A stretch of 7,615 nucleotides of DNA from Anaerolineaceae bacterium UBA5838 (GTDB lineage: Bacteria > Chloroflexota > Anaerolineae > Anaerolineales > Anaerolineaceae): NCBI GenBank assembly GCA_002432795.1, contig DJGU01000128.1, forward strand, positions 9,396 to 17,010, in the 5' to 3' direction. The translations under genes were made by a program, and so were the position numbers. Position 1 is the first letter of the stretch. Each line of letters opens with the position of its first letter. The notes beneath the pieces are model-generated. The model made no database searches, was not told where the DNA came from, and saw only the letters and a program-made list of their open reading frames with translations. Of the stretch, positions 1 through 5,488 are shown one piece after another.

Positions 1-197
1 CCGGTGGGGGCATCCTCACCCAGCACACGCGTGCTGCCCGGCAGTACCTTGAGGAAAACCTGGTCGTCGCACACAAAACCCATCACGCGGTTAAACATGT
101 AGAGACCGTAATCGCCAAACATCTTCCGGGCTTCGATGCCTTCAATGTGGTCCAGGCACTCAAGCACATAGTCGATATATTCTTTGGAGCTTGCCAT
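1..197 (-). CDS. TfoX/Sxy N-terminal domain protein (partial, 3' end outside window)
   Basis: The first 65 codons of a minus-strand gene are visible, starting at ATG 197; the rest lies beyond the left edge. The start MASSKEYIDYVLECL followed by the hallmark RKMFGDYGLY (residues 24-33), then a short strand around FVCDDQVFLKV (41-51), matches the TfoX N-terminal domain family. That family includes the competence regulator Sxy/TfoX, but in most bacteria it occurs as small stand-alone proteins of about 100-120 residues with no proven role, so competence should not be assumed. The Shine-Dalgarno sequence is weak. The gene lies 25 bases downstream of the membrane-protein gene on the same strand, so the two are probably co-transcribed. 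Family assignment is confident; function is not. Confidence 0.85.
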   Translation of the reverse strand, partial: MASSKEYIDYVLECLDHIEGIEARKMFGDYGLYMFNRVMGFVCDDQVFLKVLPGSTRVLGEDAPT

Positions 198-222
198 GTC
201 AATTCACGTTTCTCTGCTCAAG

Positions 223-663
223 TTAACCTTTTTTGATGGGCTTGTTCAACACCAGGTTGGCTATCCCGGCAATCAGCAGTGGGAGTAGAATGGCTGTCAG
301 GAAGATCCAAACCACGTAAGAAGTCTCAGTCAGCTCGAGGAAAACCAGCACATTCAGGCTGATCAATGCCAGCAGGATGACCACCAGGTAGGTAAGGGTC
401 GTCACATCAAGCAATAATTTCCTGCGTTGATTGGTATTATCTTTCGGCAATTCAAGCGAGGGTTTGGATGCGGAAGAAAGCTGTTTTTCCTTCATTGCCG
501 AGGAGTATGCCAGCCAGGTGAAAACCGCCCAGTTGATAAAGATGACAGCAGCGATCAGATACATCGTCCTGGCTGAGCTTTCAAGCGTCGGATGGATCAG
601 GACCTGGATAGCCAGTGAAAGCCCCGTTGCGATATTGATAAGGAATAGAAAAAACTTATTCAA
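223..663 (-). CDS. Small four-helix membrane protein, function unknown
   Basis: A 146-residue protein that I do not recognise. Four hydrophobic segments are visible at about residues 4-23, 33-54, 87-110 and 116-139. A polar, Lys/Gln/Ser-rich loop (55-86) separates the two helical pairs, and the C-terminus is short and basic (KPIKKG). This predicts an inner-membrane protein with both ends and the central loop on the cytoplasmic side. The start is TTG at 663: a perfect AGGAGG lies 7 bases upstream and there is no in-frame ATG nearby, so the rare start is well supported. The TfoX-like gene follows after 25 bases, probably in the same operon. No catalytic or binding motif is visible. Confidence is for a real gene, not for any function. 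Confidence 0.75.
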   Translation of the reverse strand: MNKFFLFLINIATGLSLAIQVLIHPTLESSARTMYLIAAVIFINWAVFTWLAYSSAMKEKQLSSASKPSLELPKDNTNQRRKLLLDVTTLTYLVVILLALISLNVLVFLELTETSYVVWIFLTAILLPLLIAGIANLVLNKPIKKG

Positions 664-935
664 TGCTGAACCTCCTTCCCGGAAAGATATGACGAAACGT
701 GTCTATGTATTTTACATGAATTCCTGAACCGATGCGGCATCCAATTACAGCCAGGCTTATCCCATGAACTTTTATGTGAGACATAGCGAAAACAACAACT
801 TTCCTGGAAAAACGTATTTTTTATCAAAAAGTCGTCCTAAAATATGTATTAATAAGCAAAAAGACGTCCGTAAAAATGATGTATAATGCATAAATACAGA
901 CGCAATCAGGCTTAGTTTGCGAAAGAGGAGACGAC
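664..935. other. Divergent intergenic region
   Basis: This A+T-rich gap separates the minus-strand membrane-protein gene from the plus-strand ATPase, so it must hold the start signals for both. The recognisable elements are AGGAGG for the TTG start on the left, AGAGGAG at 924-930 for the ATPase on the right, and a TATAAT at 882-887. Short ORFs crossing it have no ribosome-binding site and no family resemblance. I see no convincing promoter for the leftward gene. Confidence 0.5.
882..887 (+). promoter_or_regulatory. Candidate -10 box for the ATPase gene
   Basis: A perfect TATAAT lies 48 bases before the ATPase start codon. No good -35 hexamer is found 16-18 bases upstream, where the sequence is A-rich. 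It is a weak or activator-dependent promoter, or a chance match in A+T-rich DNA. Confidence 0.35.
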
Positions 936-2237
936 ATGAAAAGAAACGTAATGCAACAATTAATCGATTGGAAGCAGGATTCACAGCGAAAACCCCTTCT
1001 GATCCAGGGAGCTCGCCAGGTTGGCAAAACCTGGCTTATGCGTTCCTTTGGGAAAGAACACTTTCAAAATGTCGCTTATCTGTCGATGGATCAGAATCCT
1101 CGCCTGCAAGCCATATTTACCCAGGATTTTGATATTGATCGTATTATTGAAGCCCTGAAAATTGAATCGCAATTGCCGATAGACGAAAATACCCTACTCA
1201 TCTTTGATGAAATCCAGGAAATTCCTCTTGCGCTCCAATCGCTGAAGTATTTTCAGGAACAACATCCCGAGTTGCCGATTCTTGCTGCTGGATCACTTTT
1301 GGGTGTGGCTCTGCACAGTGGGATTTCCTTTCCTGTAGGAAAAATCCACCTGATGGACATGTATCCCTTGAGCTTTCTTGAGTTTCTGGATGCTGTCGGT
1401 AACGAAGAACTTGCACTTTTGATACGGAATGCTGATTTCCAAATGATGAAAGTATTCCGGGACAAGTTCATTTTACTTTTAAAGCAATACTTCTATCTTG
1501 GTGGAATGCCTGAAGTGGTTCAAGAGTACATAAAAAACCGAGATTACAAAAAAGCCCGGAAAATTCAAAAAGATCTGATTCGGCTATATGAGTATGACTT
1601 TTCCAAGCACACATCGGGAATTATCTCTGAACGCTTGAGATTGGTTTATAACAGCATTCCAGCACATCTCGGACAAGAAAATAAGAAGTTCATTTATGGA
1701 CACTTACGCAGTGGTGCAAGGTCCAAAGACTATGAAGATGCTATCCAATGGCTGGTGGACTGCGGCTTGGCGATTCGTGTTTCCCGTGTCAGCAAACCCG
1801 GTTTGCCCTTATCAGGATACGCTGAGCCTACTGCGTTCAAACTTTTTTTGAATGATGTTGGACTTCTCTCCGCCATGTGTGATCTTGATGCCAGGACTCT
1901 GCTGGAAGGGTCAAAGATGTTTGAGGAGTACAAAGGTAGCCTGACTGAACAATATATCCTGACACAATTGGTATCTGAATTGGGACTCAACCCGTTTTAT
2001 TATTCAGAAGAGCGTTCGACCGGAGAAATCGATTTTTTGGTTCAATTGGCGGGAAGTGTGATACCTATTGAGGTGAAAGCAGCTGAAAACCTCCAGGCAA
2101 AAAGCCTAAAGGCTTATGCGGAAAAGTATAAGCCAAACAATGTGATCCGAACTTCACTTTCTGATTACCGTAAAGAAGATTGGCTGATCAACCTTCCTCT
2201 GTATGCTATTAGCAGCCTCAGAAGGATCCTTCAATAA
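936..2237 (+). CDS. AAA+ ATPase with C-terminal DUF4143 domain
   Basis: This 433-residue protein has the two-domain layout of the AAA_14/DUF4143 family and full family length. The N-terminal ATPase carries a Walker A motif GARQVGKT (25-32), Walker B LLIFDE (88-93) and a sensor-1-like AAGSLLG (118-124), all intact, so it should bind and hydrolyse ATP. The C-terminal DUF4143 part has E364-I-D366 and I-E379-V-K381, the spacing expected of a PD-(D/E)XK nuclease-like fold; whether it cuts DNA is unproven in the family. The start at ATG 936 is supported by AGAGGAG 5 bases upstream. It is a single-gene unit, A+T-richer than the transcarbamylase and cyclase genes beside it. Such ATPases are often scattered in accessory DNA in many copies, which suggests horizontal spread (inference). 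The biological role is unknown. Confidence 0.92.
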   Translation: MKRNVMQQLIDWKQDSQRKPLLIQGARQVGKTWLMRSFGKEHFQNVAYLSMDQNPRLQAIFTQDFDIDRIIEALKIESQLPIDENTLLIFDEIQEIPLALQSLKYFQEQHPELPILAAGSLLGVALHSGISFPVGKIHLMDMYPLSFLEFLDAVGNEELALLIRNADFQMMKVFRDKFILLLKQYFYLGGMPEVVQEYIKNRDYKKARKIQKDLIRLYEYDFSKHTSGIISERLRLVYNSIPAHLGQENKKFIYGHLRSGARSKDYEDAIQWLVDCGLAIRVSRVSKPGLPLSGYAEPTAFKLFLNDVGLLSAMCDLDARTLLEGSKMFEEYKGSLTEQYILTQLVSELGLNPFYYSEERSTGEIDFLVQLAGSVIPIEVKAAENLQAKSLKAYAEKYKPNNVIRTSLSDYRKEDWLINLPLYAISSLRRILQ

Positions 2238-2265
2238 CTTTATCGCGCGTGGTTAAGAACCGTAT

Positions 2266-2295
2266 AAAAAAACCGGGAGGCAATCGCTTCCCGGT
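2266..2295 (-). terminator. Intrinsic terminator of the carbamoyltransferase gene
   Basis: ACCGGGA (2272-2278) pairs with TCCCGGT (2289-2295) around a 10-base loop. Read on the minus strand, the stem is followed by a run of seven T (A at 2266-2272). It lies 20 bases past the carbamoyltransferase stop codon. In the plus direction no T-tract follows the stem, so it is at best a weak terminator for the convergent ATPase gene. Confidence 0.8.
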
Positions 2296-2315
2296 GATGG
2301 TAAATTTGGCAGAGC

Positions 2316-3296
2316 CTAATTCATGGTCAGCGCCATGACGGCTTTTTGCACGTGCAGGCGGTTCTCAGCTTCATCGTAAACCACGGAATTGGGTCCGTCG
2401 AGGACCTCATCGGTGACTTCAACGTTGCGGTCAGCGGGCAGAGGGTGCATGTAAATGGCATCGCTCTTGGCGAGTTCCAGCCGGCGCTGATCCATGATCC
2501 AATCCATATGGGAATCCTGTAGTTGTTTTCCCTTAATCGGATCATCCGTGGTCAGCAGTGGTCCCCAGCTCTTGGCATAAATAATGTCGGCATCCTTCAT
2601 GCCTTCGTCCATGTCGTGCACGATCTCAAAGGAGGTGCCCCATTTCTTAGCCTCATCAGCAGCTTGCTGTTCGATTTCGGGCATGAGCATGAATTCCTTG
2701 GGATAGGCAAGCGTGACATCCATGCCAAAGCGCGGCATCTGGATGATGAGCGATTGCGGCACGGAAACGGGTTTGAGGTAAGAGGCGGCATAAGCCCAGG
2801 AAACAACGATCTTCTTGCGCTTCAGATCGCGGCCTTTTTTCTCCATGATGGTCATCAGGTCAGCCAGGCACTGGAAGGGATGATAGACATCACACTGCAT
2901 GTTCAGGACAGGCACACGGCAGTTCCTGGCAACTTCATTGAGGTAGGAATTGCCAATGCCCCAGTCGCAGTGGCGAATGGCGATGCCGTCAAAATAGCGG
3001 CCGTAGATCTCGCCGATTTCTTTGGCGGTATCGCCATGAGAAATCTGGGTGGTTGTGCTTTCGATGAAAGCGCCGTGCCCTCCGAGCTGTGCCATACCAG
3101 CTTCGAAAGAGCCGCGGGTGCGCGTGCTGCTGAAGAAGAACAGCATTGCCAGCACTTTATCGCGCAGGTAGGGGTGGGGTTCGTTGAGCGCGCGCTTGCG
3201 CTTGAGGTCCCAGGCGACGTCCAGAACGGTTTCGACTTCTTCCTTTGAGAAGTCCAGATCGCCAATCAGGTCACGACCATGTAGAAAGGTTTGCAT
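2316..3296 (-). CDS. Knotted-type carbamoyltransferase (ornithine/acylornithine carbamoyltransferase-like)
   Basis: A 326-residue enzyme of the aspartate/ornithine carbamoyltransferase superfamily, which transfers the carbamoyl group of carbamoyl phosphate to an amine. The carbamoyl-phosphate motif STRTR (57-61), the HPxQ motif as HPFQ (139-142) and the later HPLP motif (284-287) are all present. A proline-rich stretch KPVSVPQS (175-182), preceded by VSWAY, resembles the loop that forms the knot in N-acetylornithine and N-succinylornithine transcarbamylases and in E. coli YgeW; the flanking RFGMDVTLAYP is also YgeW-like. Ornithine enzymes usually have HCLP; here the cysteine is proline, as in aspartate enzymes. 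The amine substrate therefore cannot be read from sequence; an arginine-biosynthesis (argF-type) role is the default guess. AAGGAG lies 7 bases before ATG 3296. The gene has its own promoter and terminator, with no other arg genes nearby. Confidence 0.9.
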   Translation of the reverse strand: MQTFLHGRDLIGDLDFSKEEVETVLDVAWDLKRKRALNEPHPYLRDKVLAMLFFFSSTRTRGSFEAGMAQLGGHGAFIESTTTQISHGDTAKEIGEIYGRYFDGIAIRHCDWGIGNSYLNEVARNCRVPVLNMQCDVYHPFQCLADLMTIMEKKGRDLKRKKIVVSWAYAASYLKPVSVPQSLIIQMPRFGMDVTLAYPKEFMLMPEIEQQAADEAKKWGTSFEIVHDMDEGMKDADIIYAKSWGPLLTTDDPIKGKQLQDSHMDWIMDQRRLELAKSDAIYMHPLPADRNVEVTDEVLDGPNSVVYDEAENRLHVQKAVMALTMN

Positions 3297-3325
3297 TGTT
3301 ACTCTCCTTGAGAATTCTTTTCTTG

Positions 3326-3354
3326 ATTATACCTAGCAAGCCTTACTTTGACCA
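3326..3354 (-). promoter_or_regulatory. Sigma-70-like promoter of the carbamoyltransferase gene
   Basis: On the minus strand TGGTCA (3349-3354, 4 of 6 matches to TTGACA) is followed after 17 bases by a perfect TATAAT (3326-3331). Transcription would begin near 3319, giving a leader of about 22 bases before ATG 3296 that contains the AAGGAG. Confidence 0.55.
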
Positions 3355-3378
3355 TAAGAAATTGAATACTGACAGTTT

Positions 3379-3421
3379 TTTGTTTGGGCTGAAAGAGCAA
3401 CTTTCCTGTCTCCCAAACAAA
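3379..3421. repeat. Perfect 10-bp inverted repeat with inner 5-bp stem
   Basis: TTTGTTTGGG (3379-3388) is exactly complementary to CCCAAACAAA (3412-3421). Inside the 23-base loop, GAAAG (3391-3395) and CTTTC (3401-3405) can form a second stem. It sits about 60-100 bases upstream of the predicted carbamoyltransferase transcription start, so it could be an operator or an upstream structural element. No T-tract follows on either strand, so it is not an ordinary terminator. Confidence 0.6.
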
Positions 3422-3426
3422 TCGTC

Positions 3427-3489
3427 AAAATCATGCCAAACTCTAAAACAAAATCATGCCAAACTCTAAAATAAAATCATGCCAAACTA
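3427..3489. repeat. 23-bp tandem repeat, 2.7 copies
   Basis: Copies begin at 3427, 3450 and 3473, each with the core AAAATCATGCCAAACT; the first two are identical over 22 bases and differ only at the last. An in-register relic, CCAAAC at 3413-3418, lies exactly 23 bases before the same hexamer of copy 1, so the array may once have been longer; that relic also forms part of the right arm of the neighbouring inverted repeat. The copies are directly contiguous, without CRISPR-like spacers. Confidence 0.85.
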
Positions 3490-3685
3490 CCGAAATCGGA
3501 TAGGACTAAAGCCCATCCGTACGGTTTTAATCCAACCGCCAATCTCTATTCGTGCCAGTCCACATAAAAAAGCAATTGGTTTTTATCTTGTTTTCCGGGC
3601 TTACAAGCACCATCTTTTTCGAATCAGGCCTTGCAATCTTTCGGCTGCTAACGGATCTTTGAGGGGAAAAACCAGTAGATGACGA

Positions 3686-3691
3686 TATAAT
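3686..3691 (+). promoter_or_regulatory. -10 box placing transcription start at or near the ATG
   Basis: A perfect TATAAT ends 6 bases before the ATG at 3698, so transcription would begin at about the A of the start codon. No Shine-Dalgarno sequence is visible between them. No good -35 box is found at 16-18 bases. This fits a leaderless transcript. Confidence 0.45.
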
Positions 3692-3697
3692 AAAGCT

Positions 3698-4105
3698 ATG
3701 AGATACCAACTTTCAAGCGAGTGGAGCATCGACGTGCCCGAAGATTACCAATGGCGCAAGGAAGATGACCACGTGATTTTCTGGCGCAAAGGCGCCACGA
3801 TCCTGACGACAATTTTTGCTTACGGTGGTGAGAAGAATCGCCACATCCTGCTGGCAAACCTGAAAGCGCGGGCTGAAGCAGAGCAGCTGGAAGTGATCAC
3901 GGACTTGGATGGCGATATAGAGCGCTTTGGCTACTTTAAAACCGAAGACATCCAGCCGGGGCATATGCGCCTGGCACTGCATGCCTTCACCACCGCTCCT
4001 TACGGCTGCCTGCAAACCTCCTTTTACCTGGACGACCCGGATGAGCTCAGGGAACACCTGCAAATCTGGCAAACTGCGGCCTATGAACCGGAGAGAGAAG
4101 TATGA
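3698..4105 (+). CDS. Hypothetical 135-residue protein, first gene of the cyclase-like operon
   Basis: I do not recognise this soluble protein. It has no signal peptide, no membrane segment and no cysteine cluster. The start (WSIDVPEDYQWRKEDDHVIFWRKGATILTTIF, beginning at residue 9, given here only as the pattern W-x-I-D-V-P, then alternating charged and hydrophobic strands) resembles many small beta-rich bacterial proteins with a PsbP/Mog1-like look; this is a weak impression. The stop codon overlaps the start of the cyclase-like gene (ATGA at 4102-4105), so the two are translationally coupled and probably work together. The chosen ATG gives a natural-looking N-terminus but has no Shine-Dalgarno sequence; the TATAAT six bases upstream suggests leaderless translation. 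Role unknown: possibly a regulator, partner or target of the cyclase-like protein. Confidence 0.8.
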   Translation: MRYQLSSEWSIDVPEDYQWRKEDDHVIFWRKGATILTTIFAYGGEKNRHILLANLKARAEAEQLEVITDLDGDIERFGYFKTEDIQPGHMRLALHAFTTAPYGCLQTSFYLDDPDELREHLQIWQTAAYEPEREV

Positions 4106-4932
4106 CCCAAATACAACCTGCCACCGGTTTTGTGGGGTATTTTGACATCCTGGGCTACACCCAGATCATGCTCAACAATAACATCCACAAAACTGCCCAA
4201 TTTGTGTCTGATACCCTGATCAATATTCCCCAGGATATGATTGATTCTCTGCGCTTACCCTATCAAGACATCCGGCCATTGGAAGTGGCTCCGGAGTCTT
4301 CCGAACGGGGTGAATGGAGCCAGATCCTGGACCGGGTAAGTTGGATTATTTTTTCCGACTCGATCCTGATCAGCCTGCCCTTTGACCCAAGCCTGCCGGA
4401 GCCAGGTCTGGTGTGGCATTACCTGGCTTTCTCAACCGTGTGTGCCTCGTTGATGAATCGCTGCTTTACGGCGGGCTTTCCACTGCGAGGAGCAATTTCG
4501 GTGGGAGAGTTCTTCATCGAAGACCGCTGTTTTGCCGGCAGACCGATCATCAACGCCTATTACGCCACGCAGCAGCTCGAGTTTGCGGGATGCGTGTTGG
4601 ATGAAGCGGCCAACAGCCTGATCAGCGAATGGCGCAAGCATTTGGTGAAGAAGGGCGAGCGGATTCTGCTGGACAAGCTCGACCAAACGACTATTCTCTA
4701 CATGGTGCCGCTGAAAGAAAACCTGGATGAACGCCTCAGGGCCATTAACTGGGTCTTGCTGGACACTCCTGGATTTTCGCCGATTGCTGGAGATATTCGC
4801 GAAGTGACCACTCGGTCCTTTTTGATGCATAACAAAATTGCGGTACCTGCCGTGCAGGGGAAGATCAACAATACGGAGATGTTTATCCGGCATGTGTTGA
4901 CGAACCTGCGAAGGGAAGCCGCGCAGGAGTAG
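4102..4932 (+). CDS. Stand-alone nucleotide-cyclase-homology protein (class III cyclase-like)
   Basis: A 276-residue soluble protein whose motif order follows class III nucleotide cyclases. The first is GYFDILGY (12-19), with D15 at the first metal-binding aspartate position. Next is FSDSILIS (84-91), with D86 at the second. PLRGAISVGEF (127-137) and FAGRPIINAY (144-153) then match the R-x-G-I-x-x-G and G-x-x-x-N-x-A strand/helix region. Both metal ligands are present, so catalysis is possible, but base-selecting residues cannot be assigned by eye. Similar stand-alone domains include the pyrimidine cyclases of Pycsar phage defence, yet no TIR or membrane effector gene is adjacent here. GGAG at 4090-4093 lies 8 bases before the ATG inside the upstream gene. 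Activity, product and role are inferred only; a catalytically dead homologue is also possible. Confidence 0.8.
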   Translation: MTQIQPATGFVGYFDILGYTQIMLNNNIHKTAQFVSDTLINIPQDMIDSLRLPYQDIRPLEVAPESSERGEWSQILDRVSWIIFSDSILISLPFDPSLPEPGLVWHYLAFSTVCASLMNRCFTAGFPLRGAISVGEFFIEDRCFAGRPIINAYYATQQLEFAGCVLDEAANSLISEWRKHLVKKGERILLDKLDQTTILYMVPLKENLDERLRAINWVLLDTPGFSPIAGDIREVTTRSFLMHNKIAVPAVQGKINNTEMFIRHVLTNLRREAAQE

Positions 4933-5053
4933 CTCGAAGGTGATTGCTGATAGCTGATAGTACGTGAGAACCACAATTGTTCCGCGTCAATTTTTGGCAT
5001 GGTTGGGTAATTTTGCCCAAAATGATTTATTGTTCTCCTGGAGTTTCATCGTA

Positions 5054-5224
5054 GGGCGAGATTGGAGGCACCGGATACATTATTGGAATATGGCTTCTCC
5101 GTGCGTCCAATCCGCCATATCAATTCTCTCCACTATTGCTGACGGCGGATTGAGGGCGGGCAAAGGAACGTTTATAGAATATCATTATCGCCCTCAATAC
5201 CCTGACGGGCACTTTGTCTCGCCC
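5054..5224. repeat. Cluster of overlapping inverted repeats
   Basis: Perfect complementary pairs are CAATCCGCC (5108-5116) with GGCGGATTG (5144-5152), and ATTGAGGGCG (5149-5158) with CGCCCTCAAT (5189-5198). Because they share 5149-5152, the two stems exclude each other. Shorter pairs are ATTGGA/TCCAAT (5082-5087, 5106-5111), ATATGGC/GCCATAT (5088-5094, 5114-5120), and an outer GGGCGAGA/TCTCGCCC (5054-5061, 5217-5224). The 9- and 10-bp pairs are unlikely by chance in so short a region; the shorter ones could be chance. Confidence 0.5.
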
Positions 5225-5440
5225 AATGATTTTGTGCCGCCTTACAACTATCTTTTTGACCAACCTCAACTAACAACGATTTTAAAGCATTCCGGTCTTT
5301 TTGCGCTGCCTTACACGCATGCCTACGTAGACTGAGATGAAACACAGTAGCAGTTATCATTAGGTTTCGCAATGTCAGGTTGAAAATCGCAGCCTGACCT
5401 ATGCCTACAGGAACTCGTAAAAATTGCGACAATGAAAAGG

Positions 5441-5470
5441 AAAACCGCCCTAGACCTCCAGGGCGGTTTT
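5441..5470. terminator. Bidirectional intrinsic terminator
   Basis: AAAACCGCCCT (5441-5451) and AGGGCGGTTTT (5460-5470) form an 11-bp perfect stem with an 8-base loop. G+C-rich pairs are flanked by A and T runs on both sides, so it can work in both directions. It lies 18 bases past the ferredoxin stop on the minus strand, and would also stop transcription from the cyclase-like operon on the plus strand. Confidence 0.9.
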
Positions 5471-5488
5471 GAGTGACAGGCTGGATGC

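Larger units (their letters stand above)
3297..3697. other. 400-base intergenic region with repeats and hairpins
   Basis: This gap lies between the divergent carbamoyltransferase and cyclase-operon genes. From left to right it holds the carbamoyltransferase ribosome-binding site and promoter, a long inverted repeat (3379-3421), a 23-bp tandem repeat (3427-3489), two small hairpins (CGGAT/ATCCG at 3497-3519 and CGGTT/AACCG at 3522-3538), and a TATAAT just before the next gene. Short ORFs in it lack ribosome-binding sites and cross the repeats, so I do not call them genes. Confidence 0.6.
4933..5488. other. 556-base region without a convincing gene
   Basis: After the cyclase-like stop comes a 7-bp direct duplication (GCTGATA at 4946-4952 and 4953-4959), then a palindrome-rich stretch, a weaker pair of nested inverted repeats (TCGCAAT 5367-5373 with ATTGCGA 5423-5429, enclosing GTCAGG/CCTGAC at 5374-5398), and a strong terminator. 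A GTG-started frame at 4964-5335 could encode 123 residues. It has no Shine-Dalgarno sequence, almost no Lys or Glu, and is crossed by inverted repeats, so I think it is not a gene, though a decayed or foreign gene cannot be excluded. Confidence 0.5.

Noticed and set aside
2523..3248. A 241-residue plus-strand open frame antisense to the carbamoyltransferase
   Set aside because: It lies wholly inside a clear enzyme gene, has no ribosome-binding site and no family resemblance. Long antisense frames are common opposite G+C-rich codons.
3427..3489. A CRISPR array
   Set aside because: The 23-bp units are contiguous with no variable spacers, and no cas genes are present.
3479..3682. A 67-residue plus-strand frame starting in the tandem repeat
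   Set aside because: The start codon belongs to the repeat unit, no ribosome-binding site precedes it, and the hairpins lie within it.
3601..3729. A 42-residue minus-strand frame ending FPLKDPLAAERLQGLIRKRW-C-L whose end looks protein-like
   Set aside because: It has no ribosome-binding site and its start lies antisense within the 3698 gene. It could be a remnant of a lost gene, but nothing else supports it.
4102..4932. A canonical Pycsar operon
   Set aside because: No TIR-domain or transmembrane effector gene is adjacent on either side; only the cyclase-like half is recognisable.
4432..4974. A 180-residue minus-strand open frame opposite the cyclase-like gene
   Set aside because: It is a shadow of a gene with conserved motifs and overlaps most of it.
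4964..5335. A GTG-started 123-residue frame after the cyclase-like gene, considered as a third operon member
   Set aside because: No Shine-Dalgarno sequence, very few Lys and Glu residues, many Trp, and inverted repeats run through it. A homology search finding conserved relatives would reverse this.
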